Notes: generated by a model not told the origin, from the letters alone. DNA of 64,000 nucleotides from Catenaria anguillulae PL171 (GCA_002102555.1 MCFL01000093.1:26520-90519), one strand, 5' to 3'. Positions 51,676-63,699 are shown, counted from the stretch's first letter. Program-made: numbers and translations.

Positions 51676-54600
51676 ATGCATCCCCGTAGCAGCAAGAATC
51701 CAGTGACTCACCCGCAACACCAAGACTCGCCGTCGCCTTCCAAGCGCCTCAAGACTTCTGCCTCCGTCTCCTCGTCCTCCGCAGCCATGCTAGCCGGCAC
51801 CCCTGCGTCTTCTTCCCGCTCGTCGTCCTCGGCAGCGGCAGCCTCTGGTCCCTCGGCACGCCCCGGGTCTGCGCCTGGTGCATCATCCTCGGCTGCATCA
51901 CCACCAACCACGCGGCCGTCGTTGCGCTTCGGCTCCAACCTCGGCTTCATGCAGCATGCCAAAGCAAAAGGCTTCTCTTCGCCGTCGACGCTGTCTTCTG
52001 CGGCACTCGCTTCACGTTCGGCATCTACCTCGGGACTCTCCTCCACCACCAACTCAAACAGTACAAACAACAACGGCTCCTCCACATTTGGAAGCAAGTA
52101 CAACGCGCCCAAAATCTTGATCCGGGGGCTCGTCTCCAAGCCGGTCTTGCCGGCCGACTTCCGGGACTCGACCTGGGCAACGCTCGAGCGTGCCATCACA
52201 TGCATCCTGACGCGCCAGCCGCTGCCGCCCGGCCAGGGCCACGGTCTCGAGGACTTGTATCGCAGCTGCGAGGCACTGTGCACACACAAGCATGGCGAGT
52301 GGGTCTATGCGCAGGTGACGAGGGTGCTTGGCGAGCACGCGACGCGGGTGCATACTGGCCTCATCAGCGATAGCGGCGCCGGCACGGCACATGTGGGCAA
52401 GAGCGGCGTCGACGAGGCTAGCGAGTATCTCACGAGGCTTGTGAGTGCCTGGGCTCAGTACACTGAGGCACTGAGGCTTGTGAGGGCCGTGCTCTTGTAT
52501 TTGGATAGGACGTATGCGCTGCCAAAAGGTCAGACCCCCTTGTGGGAGGTGGGCGTGGACGCCTTTTTGCATCATGTGTTGAGTGCCCCCGCTGATGCGT
52601 CTCCTGCCGTTCCAGCAAACAAGACTGTTCAGAGCGCCGCCGTGGACGCCACCATCACGCTGGTTCGCGCGTTTCGGCAACTGGCACCCTCGGGCCCGGC
52701 CACGGCAGACGGCATGGACGTGGACGTGGACCCGACCGCCACGGGCCACCTTGCCCTGATCCGCGCCGTGGCCGACTTGCTCATTGCCACCAACCAATAC
52801 ACCAAAGTGCTCGAGCCCGCACTGCTGCATACAACGACCCAAGACCTGACACAATCGTCGCTAGCAACCCTCCACCAGCTCGCCGCAACCTATCCATCGT
52901 CGCCGCTCGACTTGGCCACTGCCTACCTGCACCACACACACGTCACGCAGCACGCCAATGCCCTGCTCGCCTCACACTTGCCGCCCGTGACGACCGAGCC
53001 GCTCACGAGCGCCGTGCTCGATGCACTCGTGACCACCCACCGGTTCCAAGCGCTCTTGCCCGGCGTGCCGTACTGGCTCGCAAAGGGCCGCACGGCCGAG
53101 CTGGCGGCGGTCGCGCGTCTCCTCGAACAGGTCGGGTGTTTCTTACCCGATTTTACCAATGCCGTGTACGCGTGGGCAAACGACATGGCCAAGGTTGTGA
53201 TTCAAGGGCGCGCGGGCCAAGTCGAGATGGCCAGGGAGGCAGTGGAGGTGTCGAGGGCGCGCGCAGAGCGGTGTGGACTCGTTGCACCTGGGTCGGGCGC
53301 ACGGGCTGCCGCGCAAGCGGCGGCCTTGGCCGGTGCCAGTGCGAGCGGTGGTGGGCCGGTGATCACGGTGTCAAGCGCAGAGAATATCCGCATCATTGAG
53401 GAGCTGATGACGATCAAGGTCCACCTCGAGTGGATTGCCGGCGAAATAGGCGCGGGAATGCCAAAGGACAAGGCGGCCGCCTCGCCGGATCCCGCGGCCG
53501 TGTCCAAGCGCGACGTGACCGGGTTGGTCCGGCGCACGGTCGATCAGGCGCTCGCGGATGCTATGAATGCAGTGGCCAAGGAGGCGCATCCGGCGGAAAA
53601 GCTGGCAAAGTATGTGGATGGGTTCATGAAGAGTAAGCGGACGGCAGCCACCGAGCCCGTGGCCGGTGGCGGCAAGTCGACGGTGGATTTGGTGGTGGAG
53701 CACGTCATGCAAGTGTTTCAGTACCTCAAGGACAAGGATACCTTTCTCAAGTTTCACAAGAAGGATTTGGCGAGGCGCTTGTTGCAGGGGACGGTGACGA
53801 GTGACGATGCGGAAAAGGAGTTGGTCAAGCAGTTGTCCAAGGGTAAGATATGCCATGGTGTACCCCTCATTCCTCGATACCGAACTCTCACTCACTTGTT
53901 TCCAATGTACAGAGCGCGGCCACGAGGTCAGCGAGCCGCTCAACAAAATGTTCCACGACGTGTCTCAATCCAAATCCCTGCGCACCGAATTCCGTGCCTC
54001 GTCCATTTTCAAATCTGCGCGTCCCACGGTCGATCTCGACGTGACTGTCGGCCAAGAATCTGTGTGGCCATCCGACTTGTCGACCTTTGCCTCATTTGCT
54101 CCGCCCACCAAACCCCACTCAGCATCAGCTCCGCCGCCCGTGCTTGGCCCCAACGTGCACCTGCCGCCGGACCTTGCGCACGCCATGGACACGTTCAACA
54201 AGTGGTATGCGAGCGCGCAAAAGGGCCGGACGTTGCGGTGGCAACTTGAGCTGGGCACGGTGCTTGTCCATGCGCACTATGGCAAGGATTTCGTGTGCAC
54301 CATGCCCATGGCGCTCGTGTTGCTCGCATTTAACGAGTTCCCGCCCGAACAAGCGCTCGGGTTTGGCGAGTTGGCGAGCATCACGGGCTTGGACAAGAAG
54401 GTGTTGCGCATCACGCTGCAGAGTATGAGCTGCACGCCCAAGGTCAAGGTGCTCTTGAAATCGCCGCCGCCGGGCAAGACGGGTGGGGATGTCAGGGACG
54501 ACGATAAGTTTGTGGCCGTGACCAAGCTCGACCACAAGGCCGTCCGCATCAAGTTGCCAAGCGTGGTTCCAAAGGAGGTGGAAGAGATGGATGCGGCAAA

Positions 54601-54832
54601 GACGCGCGGACAGGTCGAAACGGATCGCACGGGCGCCCTGGATGCGGCCGTCGTCAGGGTCATGAAGGCCAGGAAGCGGCTGATGCATGCAGAGTTGTTT
54701 GCCGAGGTCGTCAGGCAGTGCAACTTTGGGGTCGATGCTGCCATGTTCAAGAAGCGGGTCGAGGATTTGATGGAGAGGGAGTTTTTGGCCAGGGAGGACA
54801 AGGAGAAGAATGTATATATTTACTTGCCGTGA
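51676..54832 (+). CDS. Cullin-4 homologue (CRL4 scaffold)
   Basis: Exons 51676-53842 and 53913-54832, intron 53843-53912 (70 nt, phase 1); 1028 aa. Scaffold of DDB1-linked ubiquitin ligases. Residues 1-145 are a Ser/Ala/Thr-rich leader. From 147 it follows the CUL4 plan: ILIRGLVSKPVLP, TWATLERAI, GLEDLYRSCEALCTHK, LLYLDRTYALPKGQTPLWEV. The cullin domain follows: KDTFLKFHKKDLARRLL, GHEVSEPLNKMFHDVSQSK, NKWYASAQKGRTLRWQLELG, TGLDKKVLRITLQSMSC. The neddylation site is in VVRVMKARKRLMH with Lys973, and the protein ends in the winged-helix REDKEKNVYIYLP. Longer than animal CUL4A because of the leader and Ala/Gly-rich insertions. Confidence 0.9.
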
Positions 54833-55277
54833 GCGGCGAGTCACCCGAGTTCGGGGACATGATGCTTTGCTCCCTGCCAAGTGTTTGTCGTTGTTGTTTC
54901 CTCTGTCCATTCTCGATATCTCAGCACCTCCGCTTTCAATCTCACTTTGTTGGATCCAAGTTGACATTGATTGTTCATTTTGCAAGCAGTTGTCATGATG
55001 CTGTGTTGTCCATTCCTTTCCCATGCATATACATGCCCATTCAACATGTCAAGGACAAGCTCAACACCAACATGCTCGTAGGTGATTTTGTCCTCGTCCA
55101 CCGTCACGTCGCGTCCAAAACCTGTGGTGCGGCGGCCAACGGCGATCCGATCCGCAATTGTTCACTGCAATCTCTTCAAAGCTGTCAAACGTTTGCAAAT
55201 CACTCGTGCCGACTGATTCTCTCTCCTCAATAGCATATGCAACGACCATGTATTTCCCAGTTGCAACCTAGCATACC
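54833..55277. other. Intergenic, 445 bases
   Basis: Between CUL4 and the GAR transformylase gene, both on plus. No feature seen beyond the expected 3' end and promoter. Confidence 0.5.
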
Positions 55278-55964
55278 ATGTCGTCCCATCCCGCCACCGC
55301 CACCTCCACCGTCGCCACCCGCCGCCCGCGTATCGTCGTCATGATCTCTGGCTCAGGCACCAACCTGCAAGCCCTGATCAACGCTGCCCACATGCCCAAT
55401 GGACCGCTGGCCTTTGCCGACCTATCGCTGGTGGTGTCCAACCGCACGGGTGCCTACGGCCTGACGCGCGCCGCGCAAGCAAACATCCCCACACTGGTGT
55501 TCCCCTTGAAACCGTTCCGAGACCGCGGCCAGTCGCGCGCAGAGTACGATGCGGCACTCGCACAAGCCATCCTCGAGCACCCGAGCTTGCAAGGGAACAT
55601 GCCCGATCTCGTTGTGCTGGCCGGATGGATGCACATTTTGAGTCCCGAGTGGCTCGCCAAGTTTCCGGGTGGCAAGATGGTTGTCAATTTGCATCCGGCG
55701 TTGCCTGGCGAGTTTGATGGCGCACACGCCATTGAGCGCGCGTATGAGGCGAGCAGGGGTGACAGCGGCATCCTGCGCACCGGGTGCATGGTGCATTATG
55801 TGATTCCCGAGGTGGATAAGGGCGAGGTGATTTTGACGAGGGAGGTGCCCATCAGGAAAGAGGATTCGCTAGATGATTTGGAGAAGCGGATGCATGAGAC
55901 GGAGCATGAGGTGATTGTTGCGGGGGTGCGCAAGTGCTTGTTGGACAAGGGGTTTGCGCCCTAG
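55278..55964 (+). CDS. ADE8: Phosphoribosylglycinamide formyltransferase
   Basis: Single exon, 228 aa. Transfers formyl from 10-formyltetrahydrofolate to GAR, step three of purine synthesis; cytosolic. Visible motifs: the phosphate-binding VVMISGSGTNLQALINA at the N-terminus, VLAGWMHILSPEWLAKFPG, the catalytic Asn-x-His in VNLHPALPGEFDG, and GCMVHYVIPEVDKGEVI with the catalytic Asp. It is monofunctional, as in yeast, not fused to the other GAR enzymes as in animals. Length matches Ade8. A short Ser/Thr-rich leader of about 18 residues precedes the fold. Confidence 0.95.
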   Translation: MSSHPATATSTVATRRPRIVVMISGSGTNLQALINAAHMPNGPLAFADLSLVVSNRTGAYGLTRAAQANIPTLVFPLKPFRDRGQSRAEYDAALAQAILEHPSLQGNMPDLVVLAGWMHILSPEWLAKFPGGKMVVNLHPALPGEFDGAHAIERAYEASRGDSGILRTGCMVHYVIPEVDKGEVILTREVPIRKEDSLDDLEKRMHETEHEVIVAGVRKCLLDKGFAP

Positions 55965-56485
55965 GCCAAGTGTGGGGGTCGTGACATGTACATCATTGCA
56001 AATCATTCAAAATGCAAAATGTGCTGTATTGGTTCATGTACAGGGTTGCAAAAAAAGACATCAGAACGTAAAAAAAAGCAAGCGGTCCCACCTGGAGCTG
56101 GTGATTTGGGAGGGAGACGAATGAGAAGAGGGGGTAAGGTTCATGTAACACAAGAGGAAGAGGAAACCGGACGGGGACGACGAAAAGGAAAGGAGTGGTG
56201 GACGACAGCAGCGCAGCGTCATTCCACGGAGGACCAAAGCAATCAAGAGCGGGCTAAGAAGGTAACGAGATAAGAAACTCGCACAAGCAAGAACGAGCGC
56301 TGATGCCCAGATTATGGCATTCTCTATCCAAAGCAACGACGCTAACGAGCGAGCTTGGTCCCAAGGGCAAAAACACGAAAGCAAGAGAGAAATGGTACAA
56401 AAAAAAGGCAAGCAAAAAGGAAGAAAATATCGACCATTTCAGAAGGGTTGCGGCCAGCGCGCCTCGTCAGACCAACCAACCACGT
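55965..56485. other. Convergent intergenic, 521 bases
   Basis: Between the stops of the GAR transformylase (plus) and the PIP5-kinase (minus). Purine-rich plus strand with two 6-7-A runs near 56050-56076. Probably overlapping 3' UTRs. Nothing else. Confidence 0.5.
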
Positions 56486-59160
56486 TCAGGTTGTCGGTCG
56501 CGCGGCGCCCACGCTCTGATTAACAGCATCCAAACTGCCACCCACACTTGCGGCCGCACTCGTCTCCTCAGCCTCCTCACCAATCGGCGCCGTCCTTGGT
56601 GCCACCGCCACAGGGTGCGCCAGTGTATTCCCGACGCTGCCCGAAGTCGGCAATGCCGCAGGTGGTTGCGACCCTGGTGGCGCGCTACCCGAGGCTTCCG
56701 TGCCCGTGACAGTGCCGACCAACCCTTTCATGAACCCGACAAACCTGCGCCCGTAATCCGCCGGCTTGACGGCGGAAATCTGCTTGCGATCGCCCGGCTG
56801 CGTCACCACCTTGAATGCATGCTCGAGCTTCTTTGCCGTGTTGTAAGGCGTGAGAATGTCAATGACTGACATAAAGTAAAGCTCATTGAGCGGGCGGTTG
56901 TACGCATCGGTGGCACGCAACCCGCCTTGGTCCGCAAAAAACACGGACCGCGACCGATGTGCGTCTGCGGGCTCGAGGTGCAGGGCAGAGATGGTGTCAA
57001 GACGCGTGATTTCGGGCTGTTGTAGGGCCTTGCGCATCGTGTCTGCACGCGGCGTGGTTGGAAGCGTGCGCTGGAGCGTGAGCCGGTTGGGCTCAAACAC
57101 CTGGAGGGCTTGCTGTGGGCCGACTCCCGAAGTCCCCGGGGCGATACCGGCACCGGACCCGGCATTGTTGTACCCGACGGCGTGCCGACGGATCCGCCCA
57201 GGCCGCCGCCGGCCGCCGGGCCGACTCCCGACGACGAAGCACCCAATGCGGCACCTGCAGGTGGACTTGATCCGTCGGCATTGCCCTTTGTCAAGTCGTG
57301 AATGCCAATCAAGAGCGAGTAATCCATAATGTTTTTGGCCATCAAAAAGAGCATATCACGCTCGAGCTGGTCGCAAAACAGTTTGGCCTTTTCGGGGCCG
57401 AGCATGAGCTTGCGGTTCATCTTGAGCCAGTTCAAGTCCTTGAGCACGGCCTTCTTCCCCTTGCGCGCCAGCTCCTCGTTGGAGATTTCACGGCCAATCG
57501 TGGACCCTTTCAAGTCAAACGTCAAATGAATGTCGTAGTTTGGAGGGAACACGTTGGCCATGACGACAAAGTGCACGGGGTCTTGCTTTGGCATTTTCAC
57601 GCGGTGCAGGCCATAGTAGCGCGCAAGCAGCGTGTTTGGGTTTTTGGTCACGTAATCGACGTATTGTGGTAGGATCTTGAGTAGGCGTTTCTGCTCGGCT
57701 GGGTGGATGGTTTTAATGATGTACCGATAGTCGTGAGAGTAGTAGAGGTAGGATTTGGATTTGCCCGGCGAAAAGAGTTCCGAGAGAATGTACTTGCCCG
57801 TCAACGAGTTCTATTTTTGGGGAAACATTCTGCAATGAGTTGAAACTCTCAGCGAGCAACATCAGAATGAAAAAAGAAAATGTACCAAATAATCGGGTGC
57901 AGTCAACCCAAACGCGGCTCGAATCTTGCGAAACACCATGGGGCAATAATCCTTAAACTTGAAGTCATACCCCTGCGAACTCTCGAGTTCTGCACCCGTA
58001 ACGTCCGACGTCAACTTGTGCTGGGCACGGAAATCGTCGGGCAACAAGTCGCGATCGTCCTTTGTCTCGCACCGCGACACGGACAGCCGAATGCCCGTGA
58101 GCATGTGGTACATGAATGCATACTTTTCGTGGTTCTTGTCAATCTTTTTGGCGCCGAAATTGCGCGAGATGGTCCGACGGCGTTGAAGGTCGTGCGCTGC
58201 GCCGGCGCCGGCGCCCGCTGTGCCAGATTGTGTGGGGGAGGCGGGGGCCGCAGAGACGGACGCGGACGAGCCCGTGATGTTGTGAGTGGGCGATGGCGGA
58301 AGCGCGCTTGTTTGAATGTGCAGCGGGCTGGGTTGTGACGACGACGAGGGCATCATGAGGTAGGTGCTTGGATCGGGCATCATGCCTGGATCGTTGGCAT
58401 TGACCGTGTGGCGGCGCACAATGGACGATGTGCGAGCAGGGAGCTGGTGGTGTGCCTGAGGGTGGTGGTACGCTCCAGTGGCCGCATGTGCAGATTGCGG
58501 GCCGTTGGTACCACCACCAACGGTGGCTGGAAAGCTTGCAGACATGGACGTGGACAGGTTGGCCAGGGCGGCCGGGTGGAAGGTGACATTGGTGCCGGGC
58601 ACGGCCGAGTTTGAGCGGCCAAGCGAGATGCGTGAGCCGTGTGGGCCAGTGGAGGAGTTGGCTGCGGACGAGTCTGCGGTTCCGCGTCTGGATCGGGTAC
58701 GGCGAGGGGCTGGCGCGGTGGCACCTGCTGCAGTGGTGGGCGTGGCAGGAGTGGCGGCGGCCACATGTGCGGTCGTTTGCTGTTGGTGGGGCTGAGACGA
58801 GGAGGATTGTGGGTGTACGAGAGGCTGCTGGTGCGAGGGAGGGGTGTGCGGAGGAGTCGGGTTGGTGGTTGGGGAAGAGTTTGCGGGTACGGCGGCTGGT
58901 GGTGGTGGAGGGAGCTGCGGCACGACAGGAGGTGCAGCTACAGGGATCGATTGCGCAGCGGCAGCAGCTTGCAGATTGGGCAGCGACGACTTTCGGGGAG
59001 GCGGCCTGTTGTCGTTGACAGCGTCCACACCAACTTCGACGGACGTTTGCGAGTTTGAGGTTGGGGTGAGCATGCCGGGGGCGGGAGTAGGGGTAGCAGC
59101 AGCCGTTTGATTGTGACCCGATACAAGGGATACCGGGGCAGGTGAGGTAACGTCCATCAT
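56486..59160 (-). CDS. Phosphatidylinositol-4-phosphate 5-kinase (MSS4 type)
   Basis: Exons 59160-57886, 57810-57190 and 57112-56486; introns 57811-57885 (75 nt) and, inferred, 57113-57189 (77 nt, phase 0); 840 aa. Makes PI(4,5)P2 at the plasma membrane. Residues 1-340 are a low-complexity Pro/Ser/Thr/Gln leader. The kinase starts at HEKYAFMYHML (about 345): DFKFKDYCPMVFRKIRAAFG, LSPGKSKSYLYYSHDYRYII-like glycine loop region, DIHLTFDLKGSTIGRE and the catalytic NIMDYSLLIGIHD. After a Gly/Ser-rich insert it resumes with NRPLNELYFMSVIDILTPYN and the activation loop PADYGRRFVGFM. The second intron is needed to connect frames across the insert and has a weak GTCGGC donor; a frameshift is the alternative. 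Tail Ala/Gly-rich. Confidence 0.88.
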
Positions 59161-59897
59161 GGTGGGCAGGCGGGTCGGGGCGGGACGGATCGAATCGAAT
59201 CGATGCTGTGGTGGGCTGGTTGAGGAGAGCTGAGCTGCGCAGAGTTCAAGGCGATGCGAGAGCGACTGGCGCCAGTGCAAGCCGGTATGATTGTATTGTG
59301 TGCAATGGAGTTGCACAGATTGGCGACTTGGCGTCCGGACAAGCTTGTTGGGTGGCGGCCGCTCTTGACTTGTGCCCTCTTGGCGCTCGCACGGTGTTGG
59401 TGTTGGTGTTGGTGTTGGGTATGAATCTGGCAGGCCACTGCTTCCTTGGATTGCATTGGCGATCAGGATCAGGATTGCATCAAGCTTGGGTCGGCCAATT
59501 GCAAAGGATAGGATTCATGCGTGGTTTACAGTATTAATATACATACCGAGAGAAATCTTGGACGGTGCGAACTTCCTGCCACCCACCACACGCTGTGCAG
59601 TCGAGTGTGTGGTGTGGTGTGGTGTGGACACGCACCGGCTCTCGAACTATTCTGGAAACTCGTGGAACGGATCTGGAATGCGTCACAACGTTTTCTTGTT
59701 TTCGCATCCAACGGTCTCAGTCTCATCATGCATTTTACAAAGTGTCTCAGTCGACTGAGACGCAATCACACACAGAAACACACAATGCATTCCCATTCAG
59801 GGTTAAAACACAGTCGGGCCACCCGCCCGACCGCTCACGCCCATTTGACTTCATCCGTCACGCTCGCTGTAGCACGAACGACAGTCATCCCGAAATC
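59161..59897. other. Divergent intergenic, 737 bases
   Basis: Between the PIP5-kinase start (minus) and the Hsp20/LEA-like gene (plus), so it carries both promoters. Includes a GTGTTGGT repeat at about 59393-59417 and the TGTGG microsatellite listed separately. Confidence 0.5.
59605..59628. repeat. Short TGTGG microsatellite
   Basis: Four to five near-perfect TGTGG units in the divergent promoter interval. Confidence 0.8.
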
Positions 59898-61901
59898 ATG
59901 CACCACATCAAGCTGCTCACCCTTCTCGCCCTCCTGGGCCCGTCGTCCCCTTCGACGGCCGTCGTCTCTGCCGCTAACAATCGCCGCTTCACCGACTACG
60001 CTGACGCTGCCTCGTCTCAGCAAGATGCCTCAAGCGCGTTCGACCCCTCTGCCTGGATCCGGTCTGGATCGGCCCAAGACTTTACCTCGCGCCGCCGCGG
60101 CTCGTCGCTGCTTCCCGGGTTTCCCGCGGCCGGATCGGGCGCCGATCCGTTTTCCACCTGGAACCAGTACATGTACGAAATGGTCCGCAACATGATGCCG
60201 TTTGGCGCCATGGACGCGCCGTCGTGGTTTGGCGGCCAAGACGAGGACGATGGTGTTGGAGCGGGCGCAAGTGGTAGCGATGCCGGCACAAAGGCGGCAT
60301 TGATGCGGTTGCCGCCGGGCGTCCATGCTAGGGAGACTGAATCGGAGCGCTTGTTTTTCATGGACTTGCTGGGTTTCATCGCAGTGAGGTGGCGGTAGAG
60401 GTGGTGGCAGAGCACTTGTTGAGTGTCAGGGTATTCGTCTACTGACTTACTTCCGATCCCTCTGTCATTCCACTTTTGCATACAGACTCACTTTTCCATT
60501 CCAACATCCCTCTATCTGTCTAGGCCGAACGCAAATGCGACCCCTCGGACGCGTACTGCACCTCGCGCTCCATCAAGCACAAGCTCGAGCTCGACCCAGA
60601 CACGATCGACACGCGCAAAATCTCGGTCAACTTGGACGCGGGCGAGCTGCGCATTCACTTACCCAAACGCTCAGCCACACGCTTCTCGATCCCCGTCATT
60701 GACTCGCTCTTTGGCCTCAACCAGCCGGGCGCCAGCGACAAGGCCGGAGACAAGGTCAAGATTGCCGAGATTGGCAACAACGACCAGCCCGAGGATGCGG
60801 CGCGCGACGCAATTCATTGGCCGGGTGTGCCCAAAGCCCCCGGCAAGATTGTAGGCACGGTCAAGGACTGGCTCGAGGCGGCAAAGGATACGCAGGCAAT
60901 GTGGTTGAGTCGGCCGAGTCGGTTGCGCAACGTGCAAAGCAAGCCGCGTTTGGATCGGCCGCAGGACAGGCCCAGGCGGTGCAAGAGGGAGGACAGGCCG
61001 CGCAAGACGCGGCGCAGTATGCGCGACGTGCAGTGCATCACACAACCGACACGGCGCAGGAGTGCTCGGGCGCACGGCTCAGCACGCGGCCGGAGTCGTG
61101 GGCAAGGCCAGGGATGCAGCATTCGACTCGGCTCAAGATGCGGCAAACCAAGCACGTGGATCTGCGCAACACGTTGCCAATCAAGTCCGCGGCACGGCTC
61201 AGCAGGCCCAGGCACAAGCGCGTGACGCATCAAACTACGCGACCAGCATGGCCAACCAAGCACGTAACACGGTGTATGGTAAAGCACAGGACGCGGCAGA
61301 CGCCATGTACAACGTCTACGGATCGGCCGCCAACTCGCTCGACCAGGCCACCGGCGCTGCATCGGATGCAGGTGCAAGGGCGGCGCAAGCCGCGGCAGAC
61401 GCGGCCGCAAGGGCACGCGGGGCGGCGGCGGACACGGCCGCCAACGCATACGACCTGCTGCGGCAAGTGTCGAGCAAGCCAAGCGTGCCGGGGCGACGCA
61501 GCAGGCGCGGTGCAGGCGACTGCCGCCGACGCGGCCAACAAGCCGCACAAGCTGCCTTGGATGCGGCGGGCATGGTACAAGCCAAAGCAGGGGATGCCGT
61601 GGATGAAGCCAAGGGAACGGCGCAAAGCATTAAGCAAGCCGTGGAACGCAATGTGGTTGAGCCCGTCGAGTCTGCAGCCGAGGCGGCCGCTCGGAAGGCT
61701 GGCGAGGCGGTAGATGCGACAAAGCACAAGGCAGGCGAGGTGGTGGATGGGGCAAAACACAAGGCCGGCTCGTGGTTTGGGTTTTTCCAAGATGTTGGCG
61801 CGGGCGCAAAGGAAGCGGTCGTGGAGGGAAGCGAAGGAGCAAAGGAAGGGTGGGAGAAGGGAACCACAGAATCGAGGATCAAGAGGCAGGCCGCGCATTG
61901 A
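59898..61901 (+). pseudogene. Secreted Hsp20-like plus LEA-like gene, frame-broken
   Basis: Exon 59898-60383 starts MHHIKLLTLLALLGPSSPST, a signal peptide, then a Ser/Gly-rich segment and TESERLFFMDLLGFIA. After an intron (60384-60523) it continues with KHKLELDPDTIDTRKISVNL and GELRIHLPKRSATRFSIPV, which resembles the end of an alpha-crystallin (Hsp20) domain. From about 60880 the protein becomes a long Ala/Lys/Asp/Gln helix with LEA-3-like 11-mer rhythm (KAGEAVDATKHKAGEVVDGA). This part is spread over different frames, with jumps near 60890, 61060, 61480, 61520 and 61540; the last frame is intact to the stop at 61901 (ESRIKRQAAH). No introns fit the jumps. Either recently decayed or an indel-rich assembly patch. 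The Hsp20 assignment is tentative. Confidence 0.5.
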
Positions 61902-62165
61902 AGCAGGTGATTCTCTCGGTCATCCGCGAGTCGATTGTATATTCATTTGCCGTTTGGACCTGTCATTGAGGCCAAAGATATCGGACGACGGCCTTGTTGC
62001 CTCAGTTTCTTTTTTTTGAGTATCATAAGGTTTCCTCTGTTCCAGGAGTATTCACGGGATGCACGAGCAGCTCGCTCCCGAGGCTGCTGCCCATTCGAAA
62101 GAGCACAAGATAAGCTATGGGTATATGTTGGAATGAACGTTCTGATTGACAAGAAACAGTTAGAC

Positions 62166-63062
62166 TCACTTGCTTCCCACGCTCGTACGGTCCTCAACCA
62201 TGGGCCGCCCACCTCCCGCTGGAGCCGTTCCTGGCAAGTTGGGCACATGCACGCCAACTCGCTCGGCTACAACCTTTGCTGCTTGCACAGGATCGGGTCG
62301 GATGACGTGCCGCAAGTCCCACCATAGCTGGACGGCTGCGTTGAGTAGCATCATGCGCAGGTACAAGGCGTGCGCCGTGTTGACGGCTGGTGCGGGGAGA
62401 CTGGCGAAGAGCGAATTGGTGGTGGTGGTGGTGGTACAGGCAGATGTGTCGAGCGAGGATCCGAGTTGCAAGTGGACCTTGTCATGGGCAATGACTTGGC
62501 GAGCAAAGTCTTTGGCTGCCGAGACCGACGCGGATGCCGATGAGGAAACTGATGTCGACGAAGACGCAGCTGGAGCAGGAGTTATCTTGAGCCAATGCAC
62601 ACCCATGGCTCGGGTTGGTGGATGGACCCACGTCAGCAAGAGCTCCTTGGTTGCGTGATCCTTGGCGGCCACCGTCGACAGAGCACCAACGGGCTGACCA
62701 ATGCGCATGTTGGCAGCAAGGCCTGGCAAGGGTATTGGCTGCGTGTGTGCATTACGGCCGGGAATACTGGATCCCAAGCGGAACAGCCAGTACCGCTCAA
62801 CCCGAGAGAGCAAGCACCGCTCGTACGCCGAGGCAAAGGCGTCAATGGGCACGTTGGGTGGTAAAGGGACCGTGACTTGGAATGCGTGAGTGGCTGCATC
62901 ATCCTTCATCGGGTGCTTCAGGCGAGCAGCGGCCAGGAGGTGTGGCGACGGGGTTGCTTCAGTGGGAGGCACTGCGGGCGTGCGAGACACGATGTAGGTG
63001 GCAGAGAGCACGGCCGATCCAGAGACGGCGGCAATCCATTTCGACAGGCGAGACGACATCAT
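62166..63062 (-). CDS. Unknown protein with N-terminal membrane anchor
   Basis: Single exon, 298 aa, two adjacent ATGs at 63062 and 63059. Residues 3-28 (SSRLSKWIAAVSGSAVLSAT) form a basic then hydrophobic segment, either a mitochondrial leader or a single-pass anchor. A conserved-looking core follows: IDAFASAYERCLLSRVERYW, NMRIGQPVGALS, LLLTWVHPPTRAMGVHWLKI. A Ser-rich loop and a Thr run (TTTTTT) precede a helix (HALYLRMMLLNAAVQLWWDL) that could be a second membrane contact. No family is recognised. I would look first among mitochondrial inner-membrane proteins of fungi. Confidence 0.6.
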   Translation of the reverse strand: MMSSRLSKWIAAVSGSAVLSATYIVSRTPAVPPTEATPSPHLLAAARLKHPMKDDAATHAFQVTVPLPPNVPIDAFASAYERCLLSRVERYWLFRLGSSIPGRNAHTQPIPLPGLAANMRIGQPVGALSTVAAKDHATKELLLTWVHPPTRAMGVHWLKITPAPAASSSTSVSSSASASVSAAKDFARQVIAHDKVHLQLGSSLDTSACTTTTTTNSLFASLPAPAVNTAHALYLRMMLLNAAVQLWWDLRHVIRPDPVQAAKVVAERVGVHVPNLPGTAPAGGGRPMVEDRTSVGSK

Positions 63063-63699
63063 GAAAAAGTGTCATTGTCATGGCATGAACTGGCAAGTAA
63101 CAGGCTCAAGACAAGCAGTTTGGAGCCGAGAAGTAATTGAGGATGGCGACCAGCGACAACGCAGAGGGCCACCGATTACGATCTGATGAATGAGAGACGA
63201 AGAATAGTGACATGAAAAAAATGCGAATACAGAACACTTAAAACTACATACACACTAGACACTCGAGGCATTCGCGATATGTACATACTATCTCAGTATG
63301 CTCAAAAAGTGTCTCGCTCGAGTGCTCTGGGCAGCCAACGCCAACGAATCATTCTCAGGCGCTTGCGTTACTGTACTACGCCTCCACAAATTCAACATCG
63401 CGTCGCGTCCAAGTCATTTCTGCGTCGTTCACTCATGCGAATGCGAACGTCGACAAGGACGTGGCCAACTGTCATTCATAAACTGCCATGTAATTCACGA
63501 TGTGTCAACGGGACATGTTCCGAGCTCGAGATGCACGGCCAGATGGCTCAAGTACCGGGCCTGGCCCGCACTTGACCCCGAACGATGAACCCGTCATGCA
63601 CTCCTTCACTTCACCGACGTGGCTGGACTGTGAGGAGCCATCACCCGCAAGCACCCGTCGCCTTCAGTCACGCTCACGCTCACGCTATCTGATTCCACC
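63063..63699. other. Divergent intergenic, 637 bases
   Basis: Between two divergent starts. A/T-rich in 63200-63290. No gene or RNA seen. Confidence 0.45.

Noticed and set aside
52054..55024. Long antisense ORFs opposite CUL4
   Set aside because: Shadows of the coding frame on plus, which has unambiguous cullin motifs.
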